The notes beneath the pieces are model-generated. The model worked only from the letters and a program-made list of their open reading frames with translations. It searched no databases and was not told the origin of the DNA. A stretch of DNA of 64,000 bases from Microvirga pudoricolor (GTDB lineage Bacteria > Pseudomonadota > Alphaproteobacteria > Rhizobiales > Beijerinckiaceae): contig NZ_JAFEMB010000009.1 of assembly GCF_016892705.1 (NCBI RefSeq), positions 1-64,000 of the forward strand. The letters are read 5' to 3'. Made by a program: the position numbers and the translations under genes. Shown in pieces: positions 51,119 through 60,297 of this stretch. Each line of letters begins with the position of its first letter. Within the stretch, counting starts at the first letter, position 1.

Positions 51119-51308
51119 TGCTCAGGCCTTTTCATCCGATCATGGCTCGTCGAGGGCTAAGAGAATCTTCAACCTCCCGTCCTGGAGGAGACTTGATCGC
51201 TTCCGACCGCGACTGAAGCCGGCGACGGTTGGGCAGCAGCGCTTGGTTGATCGGGCAGACGATTGAGGACCCCAGTCCCCTAACCCACCTTCCCTCCTGG
51301 AAAGCCGC

Positions 51309-52916
51309 ATGACGACCATCAGAAATCCGATCTTGCCCGGCTTCAATCCGGATCCGGCGATTTGCAGGGTCGAAGGCGACTACTACATCGCAACTTCGAC
51401 CTTCGAATGGTTTCCAGGCGTGCAGATCCATCACTCGCGCGACCTCGTGAACTGGCGGCTGGCCGGCCGGCCCCTCGATCGCAAGTCACAGCTCGACATG
51501 CGCGGCAATCCTGACAGCTGCGGTGTTTGGGCTCCAGCGCTCACCTATGCGGATGGCCTGTTTTGGCTGATCTACACGGACGTCAAACGGCGCCTGGGAA
51601 ACTTCAAAGATACTCATAATTACTTGGTCACCGCCCCTTCGATCGAGGGGCCTTGGTCCGATCCAATTTACATGAACTCTTCGGGTTTTGACCCGTCGCT
51701 TTTCCATGATGACGATGGCCGCAAGTGGTTTCTCAACATGGTTTGGGACCATCGCCGCCGCCGCACCTCGTTCGATGGTATTCTTTTGCAGGAGTACCTT
51801 CCGCAGGAGCGGCGTCTCGCGGGGCCGATCAAGAACGTCTTCAAGGGCAGCCCGCTCGGCCTCGTCGAGGGACCGCATCTGTCGAAACGGAACGGCTGGT
51901 ACTATCTGACCGTGGCCGAGGGCGGGACAGCCTACAATCATGCCGTCACCATGGCGAGATCGCGCACCATCGACGGTCCGTACGATCTGCATCCCAACAT
52001 CCATCTCATCACGAGCAAGGATGATCCCGACGCGCCGCTCCAACGAGCTGGTCACGGCTTCTTCGTCGAGACGGATGCAGGCGAGGTCTTTCACACACAT
52101 CTGTGCAGTCGCCCTCTGCCAGGGACGAAGCGTTCGCCTCTCGGTCGCGAAACGGCGATTCAGCGTGTGGTGTGGGGAGAGGACGGCTGGCTTCATCTGG
52201 CTCAGGGTGGGCAGGTTCCTGCCGTCGAGGTCGACGGCCCCGACCTGCCGCCGCATCCCTTTCCCGCTGAGCCCGAGCGGCATGAATTCGACGACGGCGG
52301 ACTGCCGTCGGCCTTCCAATGGCTTCGGACGCCGGAGCCGGACCGCATCTTCTCGCTGGAAGCGCGGCCAGGGCATCTCCGGCTCTATGGCCGCGAGTCG
52401 GTTGGAAGCTGGTTCGAGCAAGCTCTGGTGGCCCGTCGCCAGACGTCATGGTTCTACTCGGCCGAAACGGTGGTCGAATTCTCGCCTGACACCTATCAGC
52501 AGCTCGCCGGCTTGATCTGCTATTACGACCGGGCACGTTTTCATTACTTGGCGGTCTCCGTCGCCGATGACGGAAGCCGCGTTCTCCAGGTCATTTCGAG
52601 TCTCGGTGATCATCCCGACGCCCTGATGACCTACGGATTGGAGCGAGATCTGCCGATTCCTGCCCTGGGGCGCGTCTATCTGGGGGTGGACGTTCGCCTG
52701 TCTGAACTGCGCTTTCGTTGGTCGGAAGACGGTGAACGCTGGCAATCCATCGGGCCGGTGCTGGACGCGAGCATCCTGTCCGACGAAGCTGGGCCCGGTG
52801 CACACGGTTCGTTCACTGGCGCATTCGTGGGAATGGCCGCTCATGACCTGTCGGGGAGGGCCTTGCCGGCCGACTTCGACTTCTTCGTCTATCGCGACGA
52901 GCCGAACCCGATTTAA
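51309..52916 (+). CDS. Glycoside hydrolase family 43 beta-xylosidase/arabinofuranosidase
   Basis: This 535-residue enzyme has the five-bladed propeller of GH43 (residues 1-300) and a C-terminal beta-sandwich (about 330-530). The three acids are seen: base Asp15 in FNPDPAI, the pKa-tuning Asp near residue 127 in SGFDPSLF, and the acid Glu near 188 in LGLVEGPHL. No signal peptide, so it acts on short oligosaccharides after uptake. It follows the LacI gene and probably splits xylo- or arabino-oligosaccharides brought in by the ABC importer. Confidence 0.94.
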   Translation: MTTIRNPILPGFNPDPAICRVEGDYYIATSTFEWFPGVQIHHSRDLVNWRLAGRPLDRKSQLDMRGNPDSCGVWAPALTYADGLFWLIYTDVKRRLGNFKDTHNYLVTAPSIEGPWSDPIYMNSSGFDPSLFHDDDGRKWFLNMVWDHRRRRTSFDGILLQEYLPQERRLAGPIKNVFKGSPLGLVEGPHLSKRNGWYYLTVAEGGTAYNHAVTMARSRTIDGPYDLHPNIHLITSKDDPDAPLQRAGHGFFVETDAGEVFHTHLCSRPLPGTKRSPLGRETAIQRVVWGEDGWLHLAQGGQVPAVEVDGPDLPPHPFPAEPERHEFDDGGLPSAFQWLRTPEPDRIFSLEARPGHLRLYGRESVGSWFEQALVARRQTSWFYSAETVVEFSPDTYQQLAGLICYYDRARFHYLAVSVADDGSRVLQVISSLGDHPDALMTYGLERDLPIPALGRVYLGVDVRLSELRFRWSEDGERWQSIGPVLDASILSDEAGPGAHGSFTGAFVGMAAHDLSGRALPADFDFFVYRDEPNPI

Positions 52917-53226
52917 GGGGTCGTATGACCTGCCCTTGGATCGCAGAGACGAGGTGGCAGGTCTCGATCAGAAAGCTGGGTGATCCAACGGACAATCCTG
53001 CGTCGTGGTCGGCATGCGCCAGAACGCGACTAAATGCCGGTCTACGATACAGTATTGCGATCAAGATCCCTTCTCGTGTTTCGAAGAATAACAAATGAGA
53101 AGCCCCCCGGAAGAGGTATATACTCTTACCCCGTCGTCCGCGTATAAAAGCGGGCGCTCTTGGCCAGTCCCATAGCCGGGTTGTGAAATTCCCTCGGAAG
53201 GCAGGAGTGAGCGTCAGGGGGCACGA
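52917..53226. other. 310-bp intergenic region between GH43 and GGDEF-EAL genes
   Basis: GACCTGCC (52927-52934) and GGCAGGTC (52956-52963) form a stem with a long loop that may end the GH43 transcript. An inverted repeat AAGAG-GTATATA-CTCTT lies at 53111-53127 and may belong to the promoter of the next gene. No ORF is convincing. Confidence 0.45.
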
Positions 53227-55161
53227 TTGTCGCTGCGCGTACTCAAGCTTTGGCTCGCCGTGGTGGTGTGCGGCTTCGCCGCTGCGGCCGCTTACTTTTC
53301 GTATGCGGTCATCGAACGCCAGCACTCGTTACGTCGTATATCTCGTTATAATCTTACATGGCAGGCCAGCCAGACGCTCGCAGAATTCATGAGGCTCCAC
53401 CAGAGCCTGCAAATGGTCCGCAGCTTCAGCGGCGACGCCGAGACGGCGGCCCTTCGCTTCGATATCTTCGCCGGAACCGTGAGCGGCCTCAGCAGAGGGG
53501 CGTTCGAGGATGTGGCAAGGCGCTATCCCGATATGGGATCGGTCGTACTGAAGCTCGAAGCCGCGCTGAAGACGGCCGTGCCGCATAAAGACCGGTTGAA
53601 CGAGCCCGGGCAGGCCGAGGCCATGTTGGGCATCCTGACTCCGCTTCAGGGTGAACTGAACCGGTTGACGGCGGCGACCTACAACCATGGTGCGGAACTG
53701 GCGACTGAAGACGAGCATGAGCTGACGCGTCTGCACTGGATCTTTTCCAGCTTGGTCGGATGCCTGATTGCGCTCGGGATCGGGCTGATCGGACTTCTCG
53801 CCCGTCATAATCATCTGTTGACGCGGGCCCACAAGGACCTGCGGGGCATGACGGCGAGCCTCACACACATCGCCCATCACGATGCCCTCACGGGGTTGGC
53901 GAATCGCGTTCTGTTCAGGGACACCCTGGTGGCTGCTTTGGACGAGGCGCGGCAGGACGGTCGCACCATCGCGCTTCTCTACTTGGACCTAGACCTCTTC
54001 AAGAATGTGAACGACGCTCTCGGACATGGTATTGGCGATGATCTCCTCAAGATTGTCGCCCAGCGGCTTCGCGCATGTGTGCCAAGCGACACGGTAATCG
54101 CCCGCCTTGGCGGTGACGAGTTTGCAATTCTGCTCACAGATCTCGGCATGCACGAGAAGAGCTTGGGGGTCGCACACCACTTGATCGAGGAAATCGGAGC
54201 GCCCTACGAGATCGAGGGCCACGAGATCGTCATCGGCACAAGCATCGGCATCGCTTTCAACGACCAGGATAATGTGGCGCCGGACGTCCTTCTGAAGCAG
54301 GCCGACATGGCTTTGTATCGCGCGAAGGCCGACGGACGCGGCGCGGTGCGCATCTTCGAACCGGCCATGGACCAATGGCTTCAGGACCGCCGGTCCCTGG
54401 AGACAGACATCCGCAAGGCTTGGGCGGCCAGGGACTTCGAGATCTACTACCAGCCGCAAGTTTGCGCAGCCACGAGACAGGTCTGCGGATTCGAAGCGCT
54501 CTTGCGCTGGAACCATCCAGAACGCGGCGCGGTCCCGCCCTCCGAGTTCATTCCGGTCGCCGAAGACATCGGCCTGATTCTCCCCCTCGGTGAGTGGGTG
54601 CTCGAGCGAGCCTGCACCGATGCGGTCGGTTGGCCCGAGAGGATAGGAGTCGCCGTCAACTTGTCTCCGGTTCAATTCAGGGATCGCGGTCTTTTGGAGA
54701 GCGTCGGCAGGGCGCTGAACCGGTCTGGCCTAGCGCCGAACCGTCTCGAACTTGAGATTACCGAGCGCGTCCTCCTTCAGAAGAACGAGGTGACGCTGGC
54801 AACCCTGCACAAGCTGCGAACCTGCGGCGTGCGGATTGCCATGGACGACTTTGGGACCGGCTATTCGTCACTCAAGTATCTCAGCAGTTTTCCCTTCGAC
54901 AAAATCAAGATCGACCGCTCCTTCGTGCGCGATATGTCGTCTCGCGCGGTCTCCTCGGCGATCGTTCAATCCGTTACCACCCTTGGCTCAAGCCTGCGGA
55001 TTTCGACGACCGCCGAAGGAGTCGAGACGGAGGATCAGTACCGGAGAGTGCTCGCAGCCGGGTGCACAGAAATTCAGGGATACTATTTCGGCGTGCCGAA
55101 GCCTGTCGCCGAACTGGTCTTCACCCATGAGGCGTCCGAAGCCAATCAGGCTACGATTTAG
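53227..55161 (+). CDS. GGDEF-EAL protein, c-di-GMP synthesis and/or breakdown
   Basis: The start is TTG at 53227 with AGGGGG seven bases upstream. The 644-residue product begins with a membrane helix (residues 7-27), then a periplasmic helical sensor region (about 30-170) and a second helix (175-195). The GGDEF domain has the intact RLGGDEFAIL near residue 294. The EAL domain has GFEALLRWNHPERG near 421 and MDDFGTGYSSLKYL near 538. Both active-site sets look intact, so net activity cannot be told. The signal sensed by the periplasmic part is unknown. It stands alone. Confidence 0.94.
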   Translation: MSLRVLKLWLAVVVCGFAAAAAYFSYAVIERQHSLRRISRYNLTWQASQTLAEFMRLHQSLQMVRSFSGDAETAALRFDIFAGTVSGLSRGAFEDVARRYPDMGSVVLKLEAALKTAVPHKDRLNEPGQAEAMLGILTPLQGELNRLTAATYNHGAELATEDEHELTRLHWIFSSLVGCLIALGIGLIGLLARHNHLLTRAHKDLRGMTASLTHIAHHDALTGLANRVLFRDTLVAALDEARQDGRTIALLYLDLDLFKNVNDALGHGIGDDLLKIVAQRLRACVPSDTVIARLGGDEFAILLTDLGMHEKSLGVAHHLIEEIGAPYEIEGHEIVIGTSIGIAFNDQDNVAPDVLLKQADMALYRAKADGRGAVRIFEPAMDQWLQDRRSLETDIRKAWAARDFEIYYQPQVCAATRQVCGFEALLRWNHPERGAVPPSEFIPVAEDIGLILPLGEWVLERACTDAVGWPERIGVAVNLSPVQFRDRGLLESVGRALNRSGLAPNRLELEITERVLLQKNEVTLATLHKLRTCGVRIAMDDFGTGYSSLKYLSSFPFDKIKIDRSFVRDMSSRAVSSAIVQSVTTLGSSLRISTTAEGVETEDQYRRVLAAGCTEIQGYYFGVPKPVAELVFTHEASEANQATI

Positions 55162-55308
55162 AGGGGAAGTCGCTCGTTGGCCCGGCAATCCACCTTCCGT
55201 CCATCGTGATGTCCACGAGAAAACGGTTCTGCGGAAAGGCGCTTGCTGCGCGCTTCCCGCAGAATATTGACAAGCCGGCCGCATGGCTGGGGTCAAGCGG
55301 TCTCGTGG

Positions 55309-56163
55309 TTAAAGGACGAAGTCCGTCCTCGAATTCTCCAACGCTTTCTGGAACACGTCCGCTGAGCCGAATGAGCCTGTATCTACGATGCCTTCCGCGA
55401 ACATGTCCGCATACAGGTCTAACTGATCCTTCAGCGCCGACGCAACACCCGCGAAGCGACCTGGTGGATCATGCAAGACCTCAAAATCGCTCTGTGCCTC
55501 CAAGGCGAGAGGTGTCTGGCCGCCTGCTTCTTCGACAAGACTGAAGTCCTTGTAGTTGACCGCAATCGTCTCGTCGGACGCTTTTCTGTAAGCCCCATGT
55601 TTCCAATAGGGCCCAACCTCGTCGTGGTAGCCGAGGGGGCCGTCGTAGTCGACGAGTTGGACGCCGTCGCGCCAAACGTCGAGCATTCCGTCTCCGAACG
55701 GATCGAGCCTCAGCGTGACCTTCATGTCGTACCAATGCCCACGCTCGATATCCTGCTCGTCCTTGTAGGCAACGAGGGTGTTGACATTGTCCCAGTTCGT
55801 ATCCGCCTGATCCGACCAGCGTGCGTGGATCTCCATCCGTTCGCCGATCAGGTCGAGACCATAGGGCGGCGACACACCGTCATCCCCCGCGTCTTCGGTG
55901 GCATGAAGTTGCCCGAGTACGATCCATTTAGACGTGTTCGTTTCGCCGGGCTCGATCATGAACTTGTAGCTGATCGTGTAGGTCTGTTCGTAATCCAGCG
56001 TTTTGTAACTCGCGAGTTCCGAGCGCTCGACGCTCCCATCGGAATCTTTCGCCCACCGGTCGCCTGGTCGCAATTCGAAACGCATCGTGCTGCCGTCGGC
56101 GGCATAGCTCCAATCTTTTCCAGCGGATTGCAGCTTGTATGTGTCAGGCTCGAAGTAACTCAT
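55309..56163 (-). CDS. Polysaccharide lyase, heparin-lyase-I/glucuronan-lyase-like jelly roll
   Basis: The ATG at 56163 is chosen because GGAGG precedes it by eight bases; an ATG twelve codons upstream is possible. The 284-residue product has MRFELRPGDRW near residues 26-36 with a SVERSEL loop, KWIVLGQLHAT near 78-88 and HWYDMKVTLRLDPFGDGMLDVW in pieces near 140-165. These strands and the Gln/His positions are typical of concanavalin-like lyases that cut uronic-acid polymers. A C-terminal extension of 60 residues has no known motif. No signal peptide is visible, so the export route is unclear. Confidence 0.8.
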   Translation of the reverse strand: MSYFEPDTYKLQSAGKDWSYAADGSTMRFELRPGDRWAKDSDGSVERSELASYKTLDYEQTYTISYKFMIEPGETNTSKWIVLGQLHATEDAGDDGVSPPYGLDLIGERMEIHARWSDQADTNWDNVNTLVAYKDEQDIERGHWYDMKVTLRLDPFGDGMLDVWRDGVQLVDYDGPLGYHDEVGPYWKHGAYRKASDETIAVNYKDFSLVEEAGGQTPLALEAQSDFEVLHDPPGRFAGVASALKDQLDLYADMFAEGIVDTGSFGSADVFQKALENSRTDFVL

Positions 56164-56199
56164 GTGCCAACCTCCAAGTTTGGACAGTTGGATCGACAA

Positions 56200-56622
56200 C
56201 TTGATAAACGATGTATCGTTCCGATTAACTTCTGGAATTACTGGACATTGTGAGTGTTGATTGAGGTTAAGTCTTTAGTCTCTCGCAAAAATTGCGTAAT
56301 CATCAGTTGTCTTATCAAGTTGTGACAACTTATCAATTAGCGTGCAAGTTTAGTAAGCTCCTGATCTCAAGTAGTGAAGCTCGACCTAAGGTTCCGAATT
56401 CTCAGAAGGCGTGAGGACGACCTGCGCCTGCGCGGGGCGGACGGGAGCGAATTAGAGCGGCCGAAAATTCAGAAATCATGTCGTCAGCGGCTAAGCCCCA
56501 GGCCCGGAGCATTGTGATCGCGTCGGCTCCTGCTGTTCGAAAACTCATTCAGCCAACATTGACACTGCTGAGGGCAGGCTGTTAGCGTGAGAAAATAGAA
56601 ATTGATTTCTACACAATAGAAA
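56200..56622. promoter_or_regulatory. Divergent intergenic region of lyase and IclR genes
   Basis: More than 400 AT-rich bases without ORF. AGTTG-N6-CAACT lies at 56186-56201 and AAGTTG-TGA-CAACTT at 56317-56331. These look alike and may be binding sites of one regulator of the lyase gene. A perfect dyad TAGAAAT-TG-ATTTCTA (56596-56611) lies 11 bp before the IclR start and is the natural IclR operator. Confidence 0.5.
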
Positions 56623-57408
56623 ATGACCCAGGAAACGGAACGCCACGTCCAGTCTCTCATGTCCGGCCTGCAGATCCTCGAAGCCTTCGATCAGGATCGC
56701 GGCCTGCGGCTTAAGGACCTTCACGAAAGGACCGGCCTCAACCGGAGCCGCATCCTGCGCTTTGCGGGAACGCTTCGCGCCGCCGGGTTCCTGGAATATG
56801 ACGAGAATGAGGGGCTCTATTTCCTAGGACCCAAGCTGTATGCGCTCGGCTGGATGCTGCACGAGCGGTTCTCCCGCATCTCCGATTTGGTTCGCCCCGG
56901 CTTGAAGCGCCTCGTCAAGCTGAATGGCGACACGGCCTTCTATTCGATCGTGCAAGGGACTGAACGTCTTGTCGTCGCACGCGAGGAATCCCCGGATGGA
57001 TTGCGCTTCACGATCCAGGAAGGGCAGACGCGACCGTTGCATATCGGCGCAACCAGCAAGGTGCTGCTGGCTTTCGGCCCGGACAGCCTGATGCGGCGCG
57101 TCCTTGACGACGCGGCGATGGTGAACGACCCATCCGGTCTTGCTGCCGATATTGCGAGCGTGCAGCGCCAAGGCGTCGCCGTCAGCCGCGGCGAGGCCAC
57201 TCCGCACGGCTTCGCCGTATCGGTGCCCGTGCCACGGCAGGGCCAGGCAGGCTGCGACGCGCTCACCATTGCCGGGCCGCTCGCGAAGCTCACGGACGAA
57301 CTGGTGGCCATCTACACCGATCACCTGACGAAGGAAGCGCATGGGCTCGCGGCCGCGCTCTCCAATGTCAGGGGCCAGGGCGGCGTTTCTCTCGCGGCTG
57401 CCCAGTGA
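56623..57408 (+). CDS. IclR-family transcriptional regulator
   Basis: The 261-residue protein has a winged HTH (residues 9-70, with GLQILEAFDQDRGLRLKDLH and RSRILRFAGTLRAAGFLEYD) and a GAF-like effector domain from about 85 (GDTAFYSIVQGTERLVVARE). No strong ribosome binding site precedes the ATG, so weak or leaderless translation is possible. It lies 31 bp before the RraA-like gene and presumably controls the RraA-TctBAC genes in response to the transported acid. Confidence 0.93.
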   Translation: MTQETERHVQSLMSGLQILEAFDQDRGLRLKDLHERTGLNRSRILRFAGTLRAAGFLEYDENEGLYFLGPKLYALGWMLHERFSRISDLVRPGLKRLVKLNGDTAFYSIVQGTERLVVAREESPDGLRFTIQEGQTRPLHIGATSKVLLAFGPDSLMRRVLDDAAMVNDPSGLAADIASVQRQGVAVSRGEATPHGFAVSVPVPRQGQAGCDALTIAGPLAKLTDELVAIYTDHLTKEAHGLAAALSNVRGQGGVSLAAAQ

Positions 57409-57439
57409 CCTCAATCATCAACCAAGGAGCACCAGGATC

Positions 57440-58225
57440 ATGACCTCTCAAGTGGATCAGGAATACGACGAGTACAAGCAGCAGGGTCGCCTCTGGGGGC
57501 AGGTCCCCCGCGAACGCATCGCGAAGATCAAGTATCCCCGCTTCTCCAAGCAGATCATCCAAGAATTCATGGAGATGCAGGACCTGACCACGACCGTGTC
57601 GGACGTTCTCGACTCTCTCGGCGTTCGCGCCGCCGTGGCGGCTTCCTTCGTCAAGCCTCTCATCCCCGGAAAGAAAATCGTCGGTACGGCCACCACGGTG
57701 CGCAGCATTCCCGAGCGCAAGACGTCGACGAAAGGCTACTACGACAAGGACATCATCCGCATGTCCACTCGCGAGTCCTACTATCTTGGCGAACCCGGCG
57801 ACGTCTTCATCGCCGATTTCGGCGGCAATCTCGACGTATCGAACATGGGTGGCCAGTCCTGCACCGTAGCGCAGTCCATGGGCTTTGCCGGAGCCATCGT
57901 GAATGGCGCGGTTCGCGATGTGTCGACGATCCGTGAGCTGGACTATCCGGTGTGGGCGGCAGGCGTCACCCCGATCACGGGCAAATTCCGCATGGAGGCA
58001 ATCGAGCTCAACGGTCCCGTGACCGTGCACGACGTGGCCGTCTATCCGGGAGACCTGGTCTGCGCGGACGATTCGGGCATGTGCTTCATTCCGGCCGAGT
58101 ATGTCGAGACGGTACTCCAGCAGGTTCGCTCGATCCACGACGAGGAAGCGAAGATGCGGGAGCTGATCGTCGACAAGCGTCCCATCTCCGAACTGCTGCC
58201 GCTTTATCGCAAGCGGTATTCCTGA
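57440..58225 (+). CDS. RraA-family aldolase-like protein
   Basis: The ATG at 57440 follows AAGGAG by about ten bases and gives 261 residues. The RraA fold is seen with TTTVSDVLDSLGVRAA near residues 48-63 and GFAGAIVNGAVRDVSTIREL near 151-170, which contains the Arg-Asp active-site pair, followed by VCADDSGMCFIP near 210. RraA relatives include 4-hydroxy-4-methyl-2-oxoglutarate/oxaloacetate aldolases and regulators of RNase E. Here the TctBAC genes downstream favour an aldolase for a branched or hydroxylated dicarboxylate. Confidence 0.9.
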   Translation: MTSQVDQEYDEYKQQGRLWGQVPRERIAKIKYPRFSKQIIQEFMEMQDLTTTVSDVLDSLGVRAAVAASFVKPLIPGKKIVGTATTVRSIPERKTSTKGYYDKDIIRMSTRESYYLGEPGDVFIADFGGNLDVSNMGGQSCTVAQSMGFAGAIVNGAVRDVSTIRELDYPVWAAGVTPITGKFRMEAIELNGPVTVHDVAVYPGDLVCADDSGMCFIPAEYVETVLQQVRSIHDEEAKMRELIVDKRPISELLPLYRKRYS

Positions 58226-58245
58226 AACGGGGCCCATCCCCAACG

Positions 58246-58272
58246 GGCAGCGCCAGGAGGCGCTGCCTTCTT
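58246..58272 (+). terminator. Terminator between rraA-like and tctB genes
   Basis: GGCAGCGCC (58246-58254) and GGCGCTGCC (58259-58267) form a 9-bp perfect stem with a 4-base loop followed by ttctt. It may limit readthrough from the IclR-RraA unit into the transporter genes. Confidence 0.65.
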
Positions 58273-58289
58273 CCCGGAGGAGAGGTTTC

Positions 58290-58751
58290 TTGAGGCGACT
58301 GGCGACAAGCCCAGATTTTCTGGCTGGCCTGGCTTTCGTTCTGTTCGGCATCGGCTTTTTCGCCGGCTCGCTGAACTATGAATACGGCTCCGTTCAGGAA
58401 ATGGGGCCGGGGTACTTCCCGCGCGTGCTCAGCGCGAGCCTGCTCGTTTTGGGGCTCCTGCAGGTGATCGGCGCCATGAGAGAAGCCGGTCACGGGGGTT
58501 CGATGGCGTCTCGGCTCTATGTAAGGCCTCTCATCTTCGTCCTTGGCGGCATGGCGGTCTTTGCCGCGACGCTGGAGACCTTCGGGATCGTGGTGGCGGC
58601 CATGCTTCTCGTTCTGGTCGCCGGTGTCGTCGCGCCAGACCGCCGCTGGCCTGAGGTCGCCCTAGCGGCGGTTCTGCTGGCGGCGTTTTCAGCCCTGGTG
58701 TTCGTCAAGGGCCTGGGCGTTTATATGCCGATCTGGCCGGAGATGCCGTGA
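58290..58751 (+). CDS. tctB: TctB-family transporter small membrane subunit
   Basis: The start is TTG at 58290 with GGAGGAGAGG nearby. The 153-residue protein has four hydrophobic helices, GYFPRVLSASLLVLG near residue 44 being characteristic of TctB. Its stop overlaps the tctA start by four bases. Confidence 0.9.
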   Translation: MRRLATSPDFLAGLAFVLFGIGFFAGSLNYEYGSVQEMGPGYFPRVLSASLLVLGLLQVIGAMREAGHGGSMASRLYVRPLIFVLGGMAVFAATLETFGIVVAAMLLVLVAGVVAPDRRWPEVALAAVLLAAFSALVFVKGLGVYMPIWPEMP

Positions 58752-60259
58752 TGGATTTCATCGGCAACCTCGCGTTGGGCTTCAGCGTCGCCGTATCCCC
58801 CACCAACATCTTCTACTGCTTCGTCGGCGTGCTTCTCGGCACACTGGTCGGCGTCCTGCCGGGCATCGGTCCCATCGCGACGATGGCGATGCTGCTTCCG
58901 GCGACTTACGCTCTCGAGCCGATCTCGGCTCTCATCATGCTGGCCGGCATCTATTACGGGGCTCAGTACGGCGGCTCGACCAGCGCGATCCTCCTCAAAC
59001 TGCCGGGCGAGTCATCTGCGGTCATCACGACCCTGGACGGCTACCAGATGGCCCAGAAAGGCCAAGCCGAGCTCGCGCTGTCGCTAGCGGCCATCGGATC
59101 CTTCATCGCCGGAACGTTCGGCACCTTGGTGCTGAGCGCCTTCGCTCCCTTGCTGGCGACCGTCGCCGTGAAGTTCGGCGCGGCCGAATATTTTTGTCTC
59201 ATGGTCCTGGGACTGGTGGCCGCCATCGTGCTTTCATCGGGGCCGCTCCTCAAAGCCCTGTCGATGATAATCCTGGGCTTGTTGTTCGGCATTATCGGGA
59301 CCGATATCAATTCCGGACTCGAGCGTTACACATTCGGGATCCCGGAGGTGTCGAGCGGGATCAGCTTCGCGGTCGTCGCGCTGGGCCTTTTCGGCGTCTC
59401 CGAAATTTTGGCCAATCTTGAGACCGGCGAGAAGCGCGCCGTTGTCTCCAAGACCATTGAGGGCCTCTGGCCCACGCGGGCGCAAATGCGTCAGGCGTTG
59501 CCACCCATCCTGCGCGGTTCGGTTCTGGGATCCCTGCTCGGCGTCCTGCCGGGCGGGGGCGTCACCATGGCGTCCTTCGGGTCATACTCGATCGAGAAAA
59601 AGATCGCCAAGGATCCGAGCCGGTTCGGAAAAGGCGCTCTCGAAGGGGTCGCAGGGCCTGAATCCGCCAATAATTCGGCGGCGCAGACGTCGTTCATTCC
59701 GCTGCTGACCCTCGGCGTGCCGTCGAACGGCGTGATGGCGATGATGATGAGCGCCATGATGCTGCACAATATTCGCCCGGGTCCGCAGGTGATCACCTCG
59801 ACCCCGGAACTGTTCTGGGGGCTCGTCGCCTCCATGTGGCTCGGCAACCTGATCCTTGTCGTCCTGAACCTGCCGCTCATCGGAATCTGGGTGAAACTCC
59901 TGCAAGTGCCGTACAGGCTGCTCTATCTCGTCATCCTGCTCTTCTGCTGCATCGGCATCTACAGCATCCAGAATGCCGCGACGGACATCTACTTCGGCAT
60001 CTTGTTCGCCATCCTCGGCTACGTCTTCGTGAAATTGCGCTGCGAGCTCGTGCCGTTCCTGCTGGGGTTCATTCTCGGGCCGATGCTCGAAGACAACCTG
60101 CGGCGGGCGATGCTGCTCTCGGGTGGCGACGCGACCGTGTTCGTCACGCGCCCCATCAGCGCCTCGCTCCTGGCTGTCGTCGCCCTGCTGCTGATCGTGG
60201 CGCTGCTGCCCAAGATCCGGCGCAAGCGAGAAGAAGTTTTTCAAGATCAAGAAGCCTAA
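58748..60259 (+). CDS. tctA: TctA-family transporter large membrane subunit
   Basis: This 503-residue membrane protein has about twelve helices. The two TctA signatures are visible: GTLVGVLPGIGPIATMAML near residues 33-51 and LGVLPGGGVTMASFGSYSIEKK near 265-286 (in pieces). YYGAQYGGSTSAILLKLPGE near 75-94 is also typical. The substrate enters through TctC at 60298. The gene is coupled to tctB by an ATGA overlap. Confidence 0.96.
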   Translation: MMDFIGNLALGFSVAVSPTNIFYCFVGVLLGTLVGVLPGIGPIATMAMLLPATYALEPISALIMLAGIYYGAQYGGSTSAILLKLPGESSAVITTLDGYQMAQKGQAELALSLAAIGSFIAGTFGTLVLSAFAPLLATVAVKFGAAEYFCLMVLGLVAAIVLSSGPLLKALSMIILGLLFGIIGTDINSGLERYTFGIPEVSSGISFAVVALGLFGVSEILANLETGEKRAVVSKTIEGLWPTRAQMRQALPPILRGSVLGSLLGVLPGGGVTMASFGSYSIEKKIAKDPSRFGKGALEGVAGPESANNSAAQTSFIPLLTLGVPSNGVMAMMMSAMMLHNIRPGPQVITSTPELFWGLVASMWLGNLILVVLNLPLIGIWVKLLQVPYRLLYLVILLFCCIGIYSIQNAATDIYFGILFAILGYVFVKLRCELVPFLLGFILGPMLEDNLRRAMLLSGGDATVFVTRPISASLLAVVALLLIVALLPKIRRKREEVFQDQEA

Positions 60260-60297
60260 GGGCCGCACTCAATCAACCACCCTCAGGAGGAAACGCC

